Numbered from the stretch's first letter, positions 44,826-54,104 are shown. The stretch is 56,296 nt of DNA from CAYQPF01 sp964419225 (GCA_964419225.1 CAYQPF010000015.1:1-56296); one strand, 5' to 3'. Numbers and translations: made by a program. Notes: generated from the letters alone by a model not told the origin.

Positions 44826-45146
44826 ACAAGCTCCATTAAAAATACTTATTTTGCAACCTTTAACTAATTCCTATGAATCAACAATTTTGTCAATTATATA
44901 AAATTCTTTGCAGTAACTCATTCATTTTAATCTCTTCTCAAATTTCTCCGCGAACTCAGACAGAGAGAAGGTGTCTGGTTTCAGGTGTCGGGTGTCAGTG
45001 GGAGGGGAATCGGACAAGTCTGACATGTCGGACTTGTCGGACGAGTGGAGTACCCACGCAGTGGGGAAGGTGTTTTGTTGCTTTATGCAGATGAGGACGT
45101 CTGCAATTCCCAATACACAAGAAAGGGATAATGTGATAACGAAAGA
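44826..45146. repeat. 321-bp gap with arrays and hairpin element copy 3
   Basis: Four degenerate heptamers (ggtgtct ggtttca ggtgtcg ggtgtca) occupy 44970-44997. A nonamer array of ncggacnnn is at 45010-45046, and a gagtacccacgcagtgggg hairpin at 45047-45076. The covarying hairpin element copy 3 lies at 45086-45113. The open frames across these repeats are not convincing genes. Confidence 0.6.
45086..45113 (+). repeat. Covarying hairpin element, copy 3
   Basis: tgcagatg and cgtctgca pair over 8 bp (one G:T) around a 4-nt loop, with the core gatgaggacgtc, followed by attcccaa. The outer stem pairs differ from copies 1 and 2. Confidence 0.5.
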
Positions 45147-46178
45147 TTACAATTTTTTATGTCTGATTTCCTTGATATAGTACACCAGGTCGGCTAAGGC
45201 TTCCTCGGAAAGTAAATAAACGGTTTCGGGTTGGGATGGTAAGAGAATCTCGTATAAAGCAAAAAGGTCTAAGGCCTGATTCAAGGCGGCTTGGTTCAGA
45301 ATGACCAGCTGTTTGTCCTGAGAAAAGTCTGATTTACTGTTTTCAAGAGCTATGAGAAGTGAAATGAAACAATCACTTTCTTCGTAAGTTGAAAAAATTC
45401 CTTCCCGAACTCCCATAGAATCTCTAAAACCAGGTTCATAATTCCAGACACTTTTTGCCATAGCATAACCCATCCAATTGCTGGAAATAAACATTTTCAC
45501 AGTATCAGGATCAACTTTTTCCAACTTCATTTGAGGGTTAAAATACCAATTAGTAGTATCTCTTGCATCAGCATTATAGATATTATTAAAGGAAGCAGTT
45601 AAACGGTTATTATTTCTATTCAGGATCTTTGCGATAGTGATCTCATCAACTGCTGCTTTGATATTGCCTTCAGCATAATAAGCATCAGCTAAAAACCAAT
45701 GGGGCATATAATCATAATAATTTTTACTGATTGCTTTCAAATAGTACTTTTTAGCATTAGAATAATCAGCAATATGTTCATAATATTGTCCAATAAAAGT
45801 TATAACATAGTGAAGAGTGGAATCCGCTTCAATTGTTTTATTATAGTATTTGAGAGCTTCTTCGTACTTTGAATTGTGATAGAATGATTCAGCTTTATCA
45901 AGAATAGCCTGCACACTGTCAGATGTTTCATAATGAAACAACTTAAGACCCTGTTTGGTCATTTTTCTATATAAGTAGCTATAATTAAGTTTTTCAGAAT
46001 AGTCAGGTTGCTCTATGGGTGTTTTCAACTCAAGGAGTTGATAATACAATTTGGAATTGGCAATAATATTGAACATCTCTGTTGGAGAGTGGTAAATATA
46101 TTTTTGTGTGCGATTTGCTGTGCAGGCATTAAATACGAAAACTAACAAACAGGTACATAGAATAAACAACTTCTTCAT
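45147..46178 (-). CDS. TPR lipoprotein
   Basis: The 343-residue protein has a lipoprotein signal ending in VFNAC (Cys near residue 19). TPR-like repeats from about 90 to 185 include FYHNSKYEEALKYYNKTIE and YSNAKKYYLKAIS. The C-terminal third has no recognisable domain. It probably sits on a membrane face in the periplasm. It lies upstream (on the minus strand) of the other TPR gene but is separated from it by a 321-bp repeat-rich gap. Confidence 0.85.
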   Translation of the reverse strand: MKKLFILCTCLLVFVFNACTANRTQKYIYHSPTEMFNIIANSKLYYQLLELKTPIEQPDYSEKLNYSYLYRKMTKQGLKLFHYETSDSVQAILDKAESFYHNSKYEEALKYYNKTIEADSTLHYVITFIGQYYEHIADYSNAKKYYLKAISKNYYDYMPHWFLADAYYAEGNIKAAVDEITIAKILNRNNNRLTASFNNIYNADARDTTNWYFNPQMKLEKVDPDTVKMFISSNWMGYAMAKSVWNYEPGFRDSMGVREGIFSTYEESDCFISLLIALENSKSDFSQDKQLVILNQAALNQALDLFALYEILLPSQPETVYLLSEEALADLVYYIKEIRHKKL

Positions 46179-46320
46179 GTTATCTCCTAATCAGTAAAAT
46201 TTATTACTACCAGTTAAATTAATGCTCAATAACAAGTCAAGAAAATATTACAGAGGATGATGAAGGTGATATTGTACCAGTAATTGGAAAAGTAAATAGC
46301 TATGCTGTCATAGTATGAAA

Positions 46321-47529
46321 TCACTCTTTTATTTCAAATTCGGAGTATATGGGTTCAGTACCTTTTCCGGTTGAGACAAGAAGTTTACTGTAATTTCCGC
46401 TGAATTCCATGACAGTGGATAGCCATGTTTTCTTATTATAGACTGGGGGCATGGTGAGGACGGATTTAATTTTGGGTATATCTACTTTGGCTTTGTTTTG
46501 AAAGAGAACTTGCATGATGTCGAGTCTGGGGTCACCGAAAGTGATAGATTCGGGGTTAGTGTGGAAAGTGTCTTGGATATATTGCAAATAGGAAGGCTGC
46601 CAGGAATTATTGGAGAGTGCCTGATTGGCATGATAGGTATAGTATCTGGATTTAGAGGGCCAATACTCTGTAATTTTATCAGCTGAACATTCTAAAGAAA
46701 TGATTTTGTTTTGGGAACCTAACAGGTAATTCTGACCGGAAGCATGGTTTACATTTTTGATAAATTGGACAGCATCCTCAAAAGATTTCTGCTCCAAAGT
46801 ACTCCGCATAACGCAGCAGACAGGGAGTCCATCAGTGGAGCTTATTAAGTCAGTTAAAGAATTCTCGGTAATGCCCAGATATCTGTTTATACCGTTAGCT
46901 CCCAGATAGCCTGTATAAGTTGTGATTATTCGGCTGGTGGCTGTTTCGGTGGTATTGATTTCCAGAATAATTTCGTATCCGTGATAGAGTGAATCGACAT
47001 CTATATTTTGAGCGATCAGATTAGGGGACTTATCTTTCAGGAAGTTATTCACTCCCAGAGAGGTACAATGATGCAGGTCATGTGTGTCGGCATAGACGGC
47101 CATTTCATCGTTTAGTTGGAAAGCGAAGATAGTGTTGAAATCTATGCCGGAACCATCACTGATGCCTTTGATCTCCTCGAGCAGATCAGGAGTCCATTTT
47201 TTGATTGCTTCCTGATACTGAGTCGCATCCAGAAAGGTTTTAATAAAGGTATCAGCGGGAGTGTGATATTTAGTTTCGATGTCTTTTTTCCAGCGGGAAA
47301 CGAGGAGAACAATGCTGCTTTTCATCCAGGACCCGTGCTGAAAACCTATTTCGTAGGGAGTTCCACTCAGGTGCAGGATTGGTATATAGGAATTTGTAGT
47401 AACATTTGCATGAGTGAGAGAGAGATTAGTAAATGAACTGTTGTTATTGGGCATAAAGCAGGGGATGAAAACATAGATTATAAACAGAGTAATGAGACCA
47501 AGAAACGTCGCAATTTTTAGATATTTCAA
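46321..47529 (-). CDS. C45-type (acyl-CoA:6-APA acyltransferase-like) Ntn hydrolase
   Basis: The 402-residue protein has an N-terminal hydrophobic segment (about 7-25) that may be a signal or an anchor. GTPYEIGFQHG (about 56-66) is the typical N-terminal motif of the C45 family (PF03417). HHCTSLGV (about 143-150) supplies the candidate nucleophile Cys, exposed by self-cleavage in the family; SPNLIAQNIDVD follows, as expected. Family members hydrolyse amide bonds or transfer acyl groups, with substrates ranging from penicillins to bile salts and peptides. The substrate here is unknown; export suggests an extracytoplasmic one. Confidence 0.85.
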   Translation of the reverse strand: MKYLKIATFLGLITLFIIYVFIPCFMPNNNSSFTNLSLTHANVTTNSYIPILHLSGTPYEIGFQHGSWMKSSIVLLVSRWKKDIETKYHTPADTFIKTFLDATQYQEAIKKWTPDLLEEIKGISDGSGIDFNTIFAFQLNDEMAVYADTHDLHHCTSLGVNNFLKDKSPNLIAQNIDVDSLYHGYEIILEINTTETATSRIITTYTGYLGANGINRYLGITENSLTDLISSTDGLPVCCVMRSTLEQKSFEDAVQFIKNVNHASGQNYLLGSQNKIISLECSADKITEYWPSKSRYYTYHANQALSNNSWQPSYLQYIQDTFHTNPESITFGDPRLDIMQVLFQNKAKVDIPKIKSVLTMPPVYNKKTWLSTVMEFSGNYSKLLVSTGKGTEPIYSEFEIKE

Positions 47530-47979
47530 TTATAACTCCCTGAGATAATTTTGCTGAAATAAATAAGATACTGGAAAGCATGTCAATGAAAAATGTAGAA
47601 AGTGTTGAAATGGACGCATAATAGAACGCTGATTTACGCAGAATTCGCGGAATAACGCAGATGGGAGATAGGTATCAGTGGAATGGGTAGAAGGGACTCT
47701 ATGGACTAAATGGACAACATGGACTATATGGACAGCATGAGGGACAATCCGAAGCACTGACTAATACAAACGAACACAGACAGAAGAAGAGAATTGAATG
47801 TGCGAGTTGAGAGTTTGCTGTAAAAATTCTGAAAAAATGCAAAAAAGAGGAAATTTTCAGCAGATTTCAGTTGACAGAATAACGTATATGCGAGAATTTG
47901 AGATAATATGTACGGCACGAGCCTGCCGTCGAAACATAAAGCCTGATTAAAAGAGGCTTTTAGATCTTTTGGAGGAAAA
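47530..47979. repeat. 450-bp gap before tuf: repeats, then promoter and leader
   Basis: About 47615-47670 holds an agaacgctgatttacgcag-type repeat, and 47699-47743 a nonamer array ATGGACnnn of four units. The open frame on the minus strand over this array gives a low-complexity HIVHVVHLVH peptide and is not a gene. The last 100 nt are the tuf promoter and leader. Confidence 0.6.
47899..47960 (+). promoter_or_regulatory. tuf promoter (extended -10) and leader hairpins
   Basis: TGaGATAAT (47899-47907) is an extended -10 with no good -35; a TTGACA at 47871 is too far away. Downstream lie acggca-6 nt-tgccgt (47912-47929) and aaagcct-9 nt-aggcttt (47938-47960), the latter followed by a short T-rich stretch. 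The second hairpin could attenuate the ribosomal operon. Confidence 0.4.
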
Positions 47980-49164
47980 ATGGCTAAAGAGAAATTTGTA
48001 CGAACCAAGCCACATGTCAATGTTGGTACTATTGGTCACGTTGACCATGGTAAGACAACCTTGACAGCCGCTATCACTCTTTACTTAAGTAAAGCTGGTG
48101 GAGCGACCTTCCGTTCATTCGATAGTATCGACAATGCACCGGAAGAAAAAGAAAGAGGTATCACCATTGCGACAGCACATGTTGAATACCAGACGAAAAA
48201 TCGTCACTATGCACACGTTGACTGCCCGGGCCATGCTGATTATGTAAAGAACATGATCACTGGTGCTGCTCAGATGGACGGAGCTATTTTAGTAGTTAGT
48301 GCAGCTGACGGTCCTATGCCTCAGACCAGAGAGCACATCTTGTTGGCAAGACAGGTTGGTGTTCCTGCGATGGTTGTTTTCATGAACAAGTGTGACCTTG
48401 TTGATGATCCGGAATTACTGGAATTAGTAGAATTAGAAGTGAGAGATCTTCTGACCATGTACGGATTCCCTGGCGACGATATTCCTATTATTAAGGGATC
48501 AGCGTTGAAAGGTTTGAATGGAGATCCTGAAGGTGAAGCACAGATCCAGTTACTTATGGACACTGTGGATTCCTACATTCCTATTCCTGAGCGTCAAGTT
48601 GACAAACCTTTCCTTATGCCAGTGGAAGACGTGTTCTCAATTCCCGGCCGTGGTACAGTTGCTACGGGCAGAGTTGAAAGAGGCATGGTAAAAGTTGGTG
48701 AGAAGTTGGAAAGAGTTGGAATTCACGATACTGTAGAAACCACATGTACCGGCGTGGAAATGTTCCGTAAGATCATGGAATTTGCAGAAGCCGGAGACAA
48801 CATTGGTTTATTACTCAGAGGACTTGGTAAGTCTGACATTGAAAGAGGAATGGTATTAGCCAAACCTAAGTCAATCAAACCTCATACCAAATTCAAGGGT
48901 GAAACTTATATTTTAACCAAAGATGAAGGTGGACGTCACAAACCCTTCTTTACAGGTTATAGACCTCAGTTCTATTTCAGAACAACAGATGTTACCGGTA
49001 CTATGAATCTTCCAGAAGGAATTGAAATGGTAATGCCAGGTGACAATGTAACTATTTCTGCTGAACTAATTACACCTATTGCTATGGAGCAAGGTTTAAG
49101 ATTTGCTATTCGTGAAGGCGGAAGAACAATCGGTGCCGGCGTAGTAGGCGAAGTAATTGAATAA
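47980..49164 (+). CDS. tuf: Elongation factor Tu
   Basis: The 394-residue GTPase delivers aminoacyl-tRNA to the ribosome. It has GHVDHGKTTL (about 19-28), ERGITI, DCPGHADY (about 81-88) and NKCD (about 136-139), and the three-domain chain ends normally. A GGAGG site precedes the ATG. It heads the S10 operon here, 14 nt before rpsJ. No fusA is visible upstream, which is occupied by a repeat-rich gap. Confidence 0.98.
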   Translation: MAKEKFVRTKPHVNVGTIGHVDHGKTTLTAAITLYLSKAGGATFRSFDSIDNAPEEKERGITIATAHVEYQTKNRHYAHVDCPGHADYVKNMITGAAQMDGAILVVSAADGPMPQTREHILLARQVGVPAMVVFMNKCDLVDDPELLELVELEVRDLLTMYGFPGDDIPIIKGSALKGLNGDPEGEAQIQLLMDTVDSYIPIPERQVDKPFLMPVEDVFSIPGRGTVATGRVERGMVKVGEKLERVGIHDTVETTCTGVEMFRKIMEFAEAGDNIGLLLRGLGKSDIERGMVLAKPKSIKPHTKFKGETYILTKDEGGRHKPFFTGYRPQFYFRTTDVTGTMNLPEGIEMVMPGDNVTISAELITPIAMEQGLRFAIREGGRTIGAGVVGEVIE

Positions 49165-49178
49165 AGTTGGAGGTTACA

Positions 49179-49499
49179 GTGAGTAACAAAAATGCAGGCA
49201 ATCGTATAAGAATACGTTTAAAAGCTTATGATTACAGATTGTTGGACAAATCAGTAGCAGAGATAGTAAAGAATACTAAGAATACTGGTGCGAAGATAGT
49301 TGGACCTATTCCACTACCAACAGAGAAGACATTATACACTGTATTGAGATCCCCGCATGCGGACAAGAAATCTCAGGATCAGTTTGAGATGTTAGTTCAT
49401 AAAAGAATAATTGATATAATAAATCCCACTCCTCAGACGACAAGTGCCCTGAAAAAGCTTAGTTTACCTGCCGGGGTGCATGTTGAGATTAAGGCTTAA
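49179..49499 (+). CDS. rpsJ: 30S ribosomal protein S10
   Basis: The 106-residue protein has IRIRLKAYDYRLLD near the start and the loop HADKKSQDQFEML, both typical of S10, which also works as NusE in antitermination. The start is GTG 49179, 5 nt after GGAGG (49169-49173); the frame extends further upstream without a better start. Confidence 0.96.
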   Translation: MSNKNAGNRIRIRLKAYDYRLLDKSVAEIVKNTKNTGAKIVGPIPLPTEKTLYTVLRSPHADKKSQDQFEMLVHKRIIDIINPTPQTTSALKKLSLPAGVHVEIKA

Positions 49500-49511
49500 A
49501 GGAGCTGTACA

Positions 49512-50129
49512 ATGATAGGATTAATTGGAAAGAAAATCGGGATGACTCAGATATTCGATAAAGAAGGAAGAGTTGTTCCTGTTACAGTAATCGAAGCTGG
49601 TCCCTGCAAAGTTGTGCAAAGAAAAACAGCTCAGAAAGATGGATATGAAGCTATGCAACTTGGATTTGAGGATATCAAAGACAAGAAAGTAACTAAGCCT
49701 TTAAAAGGCCATTTCCAGAAACATAACGTAAAGCCATTCAGATATTTAAGAGAATTTAGATTAACTAACTCTGATGATTACCAAGAAGGTCAGGAAGTAA
49801 AAATTGATATCTTCCAAAATAACGAAAAGATCAAAGTTATTGGAACTTCCAAAGGTAAAGGATTTGCCGGTGTTATGAAAAGACACGGTTTCCATGGATT
49901 CAGATCAACTCATGGTGTACACGAATCTTTCCGCGGTGGCGGATCAATTGGTCAATGTGCGACTCCATCCAGAGTGTTGAAAGGCAAGAAAATGGCCGGA
50001 CACAAAGGTGTGGACAGAATCACAGTTAAAAACCTTAAAGTTGTAATGATAGATTTGGAAAAGAATCTTATCTTAGTTAAAGGTGCTGTTCCCGGACACC
50101 GTAACAGTATCGTTCTTCTTACAAAGTAA
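49512..50129 (+). CDS. rplC: 50S ribosomal protein L3
   Basis: The 205-residue protein starts MIGLIGKKIGMTQIFD and contains the FAGVMKRHGFHGFRSTHG loop that reaches the peptidyl transferase region. It lies 12 nt after rpsJ in canonical S10 order. Confidence 0.97.
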   Translation: MIGLIGKKIGMTQIFDKEGRVVPVTVIEAGPCKVVQRKTAQKDGYEAMQLGFEDIKDKKVTKPLKGHFQKHNVKPFRYLREFRLTNSDDYQEGQEVKIDIFQNNEKIKVIGTSKGKGFAGVMKRHGFHGFRSTHGVHESFRGGGSIGQCATPSRVLKGKKMAGHKGVDRITVKNLKVVMIDLEKNLILVKGAVPGHRNSIVLLTK

Positions 50130-50148
50130 TGGTAATCAGGAGTAATAA

Positions 50149-50784
50149 ATGTTAGAAGCAAAAAAATATTCTGCTAATGGAGAATTGGTCGGTTCCGAGA
50201 CTCTGCCGGAAGCTTTATTTGCTGTCTCATGTAATAATCCAAATGCTTTATTATATGAAGTGATAAACATGTATCTTGCCAATCAAAGACAAGGTACAAC
50301 AGCCGTAAAGAGCCGTGCAATGGTTTGCGGAAGTACCAAAAAGCTATTCCGACAAAAAGGAACTGGAAATGCCCGTCAGGGTAACAGAAGAACACCTGTC
50401 CGCAGAGGCGGTGGAAGAGCTTTTGGACCTCAGCCAAAATCCTGGTATACACATATACCTACCAAAAAGAAAAGACTTGCTCTTCAGTTAGCCTTAACAG
50501 CTAAAGCGAATGAAGGTCAGGTAATTATAGTCGAATCCTTACAGTTCGAAAATCCTAATACAAAGCAAGCAACAGCGTTGATTGAAAAAATTATTCCTGG
50601 AAAAGGAAAGAAATTGTTCGTGATCAATGGTTCAGATACCAACATAGTAAAATCATTCAGTAATTTGGATGATGTCAAGATGGATCGTGCAGATGGTCTT
50701 TTTGCCTATGAAGTATTGAATTGCAAGTATTTAGTTCTTACGACTGAAGCTCTGAAAAAAATAGAGGAGGTATTCGTTAAATGA
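50149..50784 (+). CDS. rplD: 50S ribosomal protein L4
   Basis: The 211-residue protein has the basic loop GTGNARQGNRRTP and GGGRAFGPQP that lines the exit tunnel. In E. coli, L4 also represses its operon; no matching leader structure was identified here. It overlaps rplW by 4 nt. Confidence 0.97.
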   Translation: MLEAKKYSANGELVGSETLPEALFAVSCNNPNALLYEVINMYLANQRQGTTAVKSRAMVCGSTKKLFRQKGTGNARQGNRRTPVRRGGGRAFGPQPKSWYTHIPTKKKRLALQLALTAKANEGQVIIVESLQFENPNTKQATALIEKIIPGKGKKLFVINGSDTNIVKSFSNLDDVKMDRADGLFAYEVLNCKYLVLTTEALKKIEEVFVK

Positions 50785-51068
50785 AGAACCCACGCGAAAT
50801 AATACTGTCCCCTATCATCACAGAAAAAACGGGCCATTTGAAGAAAATTAACAACAGTTATGTATTTGAAGTTAGTTATAATGCCAACAAAATTGAAATA
50901 AAGAAAGCTGTAGAGAAGATCTTTGCAGTGAATGTAATCAGTGTTAACACGATTCGTCAGAATGGTAAATTCAAGCGTATGGGCAAGCATGCAGGCTATC
51001 GCCCCAATTGGAAAAAAGCAATTGTAACCTTGAGAACCGGCGATAGTATTGCTGATTTTGAGATCTAG
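50781..51068 (+). CDS. rplW: 50S ribosomal protein L23
   Basis: The 95-residue protein has ILSPIITEKT at the N-terminus and a KKAVEKIFAVNVISVNT segment typical of L23, part of the exit-site docking platform for trigger factor and SRP. It starts in an ATGA overlap with rplD. Confidence 0.96.
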   Translation: MKNPREIILSPIITEKTGHLKKINNSYVFEVSYNANKIEIKKAVEKIFAVNVISVNTIRQNGKFKRMGKHAGYRPNWKKAIVTLRTGDSIADFEI

Positions 51069-51079
51069 GAGAGTTAAAA

Positions 51080-51910
51080 ATGGGTGTTAAGAAATATAAA
51101 GCAATAACTCCAACCTTGAGATTCAGAACTGGTTATACTTTCGAAGAAATAACCACCTCTGAACCTGAGAAATCCTTACTGGCTAAGAAATCCAAGACAG
51201 CCGGTAGAAATAATTATGGTAGAATTACCTGTCGTCATCGTGGTGGCGGACACAGACAACACTACAGAATTATCGATTTTAAGAGAGATAAGGTAAACAT
51301 TCCTGCTACTGTAGCAACTGTAGAATATGATCCCAACAGAACAGCCAGAATCGCTTTGCTTCATTATGCTGATGGAGAGAAGAGATACATTCTTGCTCCA
51401 CTTGGTCTGAAAGTAGGACAGAAAGTTCTTTCCGGACCTGAAGCAGAAATACTGGTAGGAAATGCTCTTCCGTTAGAGAAGATTCCTTTGGGAACAAATG
51501 TTCATAATATAGAATTCAAGAAAGGTAAAGGCGGCCAATTGGCACGTAGTGCCGGAGCATTTGGACAGATCATCGCGAAAGACGGTGGTTATGTACATGT
51601 AAAAATGCCGTCAAATGATGTACACTTAATTAGAAAGGAATGCTATGCGACTATCGGTCAGGTTGGTAATATCGACCATAACCTGATTCAGTTAGGTAAA
51701 GCAGGCAGAACGCGTTGGATGGGTATTAGACCTACAGTCAGAGGCGTTGCGATGAACCCGGTTGATCACCCTATGGGTGGTGGCGAAGGCAAGACATCCG
51801 GTGGAAGGCATCCTGTGTCTCCCTGGGGAAAATTGGCCAAAGGTGGCAAGACTCGTAAGAAGAAAAAATACTCAAACAAATATATAATTAAGGCAAGTAA
51901 GAAGAAGTAG
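51080..51910 (+). CDS. rplB: 50S ribosomal protein L2
   Basis: The 276-residue protein has GRITCRHRGGGHRQHYR, and the C-terminal MNPVDHPMGGGEGK motif with the conserved His near the peptidyl transferase centre. Length and order are normal. Confidence 0.98.
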   Translation: MGVKKYKAITPTLRFRTGYTFEEITTSEPEKSLLAKKSKTAGRNNYGRITCRHRGGGHRQHYRIIDFKRDKVNIPATVATVEYDPNRTARIALLHYADGEKRYILAPLGLKVGQKVLSGPEAEILVGNALPLEKIPLGTNVHNIEFKKGKGGQLARSAGAFGQIIAKDGGYVHVKMPSNDVHLIRKECYATIGQVGNIDHNLIQLGKAGRTRWMGIRPTVRGVAMNPVDHPMGGGEGKTSGGRHPVSPWGKLAKGGKTRKKKKYSNKYIIKASKKK

Positions 51911-51921
51911 GAGGATAATAA

Positions 51922-52200
51922 ATGGCACGCTCGATTAAAAAAGGTCCTTTTGTAGATGATCACCTCCTCAATAAAGTGGTAGCTTTAAATAATGAAACTA
52001 AGAAGCAGGTTATCAAGACCTGGTCTAGAAGATCAACCATCTTACCAGATTTCATTGGTCATACATTTGCAGTGCATAATGGTAAGAAATTTGTACCAGT
52101 CTATGTTTCAGAAAACATGGTTGGACATAAACTCGGCGAATTTTCTCCAACACGTACCTATCGTGGACACAAAGAGAAAAAGAAAAAAGTCGGTAAATAA
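51922..52200 (+). CDS. rpsS: 30S ribosomal protein S19
   Basis: The 92-residue protein has ARSIKKGPFVDDHLL and NMVGHKLGEFSPTRTYRGH, typical of S19 in the 30S head. It is preceded by GGAGG. Confidence 0.97.
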   Translation: MARSIKKGPFVDDHLLNKVVALNNETKKQVIKTWSRRSTILPDFIGHTFAVHNGKKFVPVYVSENMVGHKLGEFSPTRTYRGHKEKKKKVGK

Positions 52201-52214
52201 TTAGGAGTTGATTA

Positions 52215-52553
52215 ATGGAAGCTATTGCACAATTAAATAATCAGAGGGGATCCGCTCGTAAAGCAAGATTAGTGCTTGATTTAATCCGTGGAAAGAACGT
52301 GGTTGAAGCACAAAAAATACTTACATTTTCCCGTAAGAGAGTAGCTCAAAGCATTTCCAAACTTCTTAATTCAGCAATTGCAAATGCTACAGTTAAGGAA
52401 GGAAAGGCGGAATTTGATAAAATGATAGTTAAAACAGCGTTTGCAGATCAGGGACCTGCGATGAAAAGATTCAGACCCAGAGCACAGGGCAGAGCTTTTA
52501 TCATTCGTAAACAAACCTGTCACATTTACATTGCTGTTGCGGATAAGGAATAG
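52215..52553 (+). CDS. rplV: 50S ribosomal protein L22
   Basis: The 112-residue protein has SARKARLVLDLIRGK and the terminal hairpin FRPRAQGRAFIIRK that lines the exit tunnel. Confidence 0.97.
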   Translation: MEAIAQLNNQRGSARKARLVLDLIRGKNVVEAQKILTFSRKRVAQSISKLLNSAIANATVKEGKAEFDKMIVKTAFADQGPAMKRFRPRAQGRAFIIRKQTCHIYIAVADKE

Positions 52554-52562
52554 GAGGAACTC

Positions 52563-53210
52563 TTGGGACAAAAGATTAATCCAATCTGCTACCGTCTAGG
52601 GGTAAACAAAGATTACGCGTCAATCTGGTATGCAACCGGCAGAGAATATGTCAAGAATTTGCATGAAGATTTAGTGATTAGAAAATATGTGAAGAACAGA
52701 TTAAAAACTGCTATGGTCTCTAAGATAATAGTTAGCAGAAAGACAAATTCTGTAAACGTGGATATTCATACAGCACGTCCCGGCCAGGTGATCGGGAGAA
52801 AGGGTGCTGAGATTGAAGCGATCAGAAATGAGTTGACTGTACTTCTCAAACAGAATAGAACCAATGCACTCACAGTATTCATCAACCTCATGGAGATCAA
52901 GAAGGCTTGGCTTGATGCGGCACTTATTGGTGAAGAGATTGCGAGACAGCTTAAGGAAAGAGTTTCTTTTAGAAGAGCCATGAAACTTGGAATCCGTAAT
53001 TGTATGAAGGAAGGTGCTCTCGGTGTAAAGGTCCAGTGCTCAGGCAGACTGGGTGGTGCAGAAATGGCCAGAACCGAAAGATATCATGAAGGCAGAACTC
53101 CGCTCCATACCCTGAGAGCCGATATAGACTACGCGTTAACCGAAGTTAATACAACTTACGGGATCATCGGCATCAAAGTATGGATATACAAAGGCGATAT
53201 TCTCAACTAA
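52563..53210 (+). CDS. rpsC: 30S ribosomal protein S3
   Basis: The 215-residue protein has GQKINPICYRLGV, the KH loop GQVIGRKGAEIE and GRLGGAEMARTE, typical of S3 at the mRNA entry. It starts with TTG 52563 behind AGGAGG. Confidence 0.97.
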   Translation: MGQKINPICYRLGVNKDYASIWYATGREYVKNLHEDLVIRKYVKNRLKTAMVSKIIVSRKTNSVNVDIHTARPGQVIGRKGAEIEAIRNELTVLLKQNRTNALTVFINLMEIKKAWLDAALIGEEIARQLKERVSFRRAMKLGIRNCMKEGALGVKVQCSGRLGGAEMARTERYHEGRTPLHTLRADIDYALTEVNTTYGIIGIKVWIYKGDILN

Positions 53211-53222
53211 GAGGAGATGTAA

Positions 53223-53642
53223 ATGTTAGCACCAAAGAAGATAAAATATAGAAAACAAATGAAAGGGAGACGTACCGGTCTCGACTTTTGCGGAAGCGAA
53301 ATTAATTTTGGCGACTACGGCTTATTAGCCCTTTCGGATGGATGGTTATCCAGCCGCCAAATCGAAGCTGCCCGTATTGCAATCACCCGTCATATGAAGA
53401 GAGCTGGAAGAGTGTGGATCAGAATATTTCCGCACAAACCAGTAACATCGAAGCCGGCAGAAACCCGTATGGGTAAAGGAAAAGGAGCTCCAGAGTACTG
53501 GGTAGCTGTTGTTCGTCCCGGTAGAATACTTTTCGAGATTGAAGGTGTTGATATCAAGATAGCCAAAGAAGCAATGCGTTTGGCCAGTCATAAATTACCA
53601 ATAACCACAAAAATGATTGCCCGAGAAGGAGTCGAACTATGA
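53223..53642 (+). CDS. rplP: 50S ribosomal protein L16
   Basis: The 139-residue protein has the KYRKQMKGRRTG start, RIFPHKPVTSKPAETRMGKGKG and GAPEYWVAVVRPG, diagnostic for L16. It overlaps rpmC by 4 nt. Confidence 0.97.
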   Translation: MLAPKKIKYRKQMKGRRTGLDFCGSEINFGDYGLLALSDGWLSSRQIEAARIAITRHMKRAGRVWIRIFPHKPVTSKPAETRMGKGKGAPEYWVAVVRPGRILFEIEGVDIKIAKEAMRLASHKLPITTKMIAREGVEL

Positions 53643-53836
53643 AAGCTGCGGAACTCCGTGAATTCACTAATGATGAATTAGTAAAGAAAATAGAAGATTA
53701 TAAGGAAGAATTGTTCAACCTTCGTTTTCAGAAGGCCAAGAATAAATTGGAAAATCCTTACAGAATCCGCGAAATAAAACGCGATGTGGCTCGCATAAAC
53801 ACGTTAATAACTGAAAGAAGCAGAGCACAGAGGTAA
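53639..53836 (+). CDS. rpmC: 50S ribosomal protein L29
   Basis: The 65-residue helical protein has ELREFTNDELVKKIED and LFNLRFQKAKNKLENP, typical of L29. It starts in an ATGA overlap with rplP; rpsQ follows after 2 nt. Confidence 0.95.
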   Translation: MKAAELREFTNDELVKKIEDYKEELFNLRFQKAKNKLENPYRIREIKRDVARINTLITERSRAQR

Positions 53837-53838
53837 AG

Positions 53839-54093
53839 ATGGCTACATTAAGAAAATTAAAGAAAGTTGGGAAAGTGGTTAGTGACAAGATGGATAAAAC
53901 CATTGTTGTGGAAGTAGAACGCCAATTTACCCATCCCCTCTACAAAAAAGTTGTGAGAGAACACAAAAAGTTCAAAGCTCACGATGAAAATAACGAATGT
54001 CAGACCGGCGATGTAGTGGAGATCCAGGAACACAGACCAATGAGTCACGACAAGAGATGGATTCTCACAAGAATCGTTGAAAAGAGTAAATAA
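53839..54093 (+). CDS. rpsQ: 30S ribosomal protein S17
   Basis: The 84-residue OB-fold protein has GKVVSDKMDKTIVVEVER and HDENNECQTGDVVEIQEHRP, typical of S17. Confidence 0.96.
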   Translation: MATLRKLKKVGKVVSDKMDKTIVVEVERQFTHPLYKKVVREHKKFKAHDENNECQTGDVVEIQEHRPMSHDKRWILTRIVEKSK

Positions 54094-54104
54094 GGAGTAG
54101 CAGA

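Noticed and set aside
42859..45146. CRISPR array
   Set aside because: Repeats here are 7- or 9-bp tandem units or single hairpins; there are no regular 25-40-bp direct repeats with unique spacers and no cas genes.
44922..45180. Overlapping small frames on both strands
   Set aside because: All are made of heptamer and nonamer arrays and hairpin repeats; the peptides are low-complexity.
47530..47757. 75-codon minus-strand frame
   Set aside because: It translates the ATGGACnnn array into an HIVHVVHLVH-like peptide and part of another repeat; not a credible protein.
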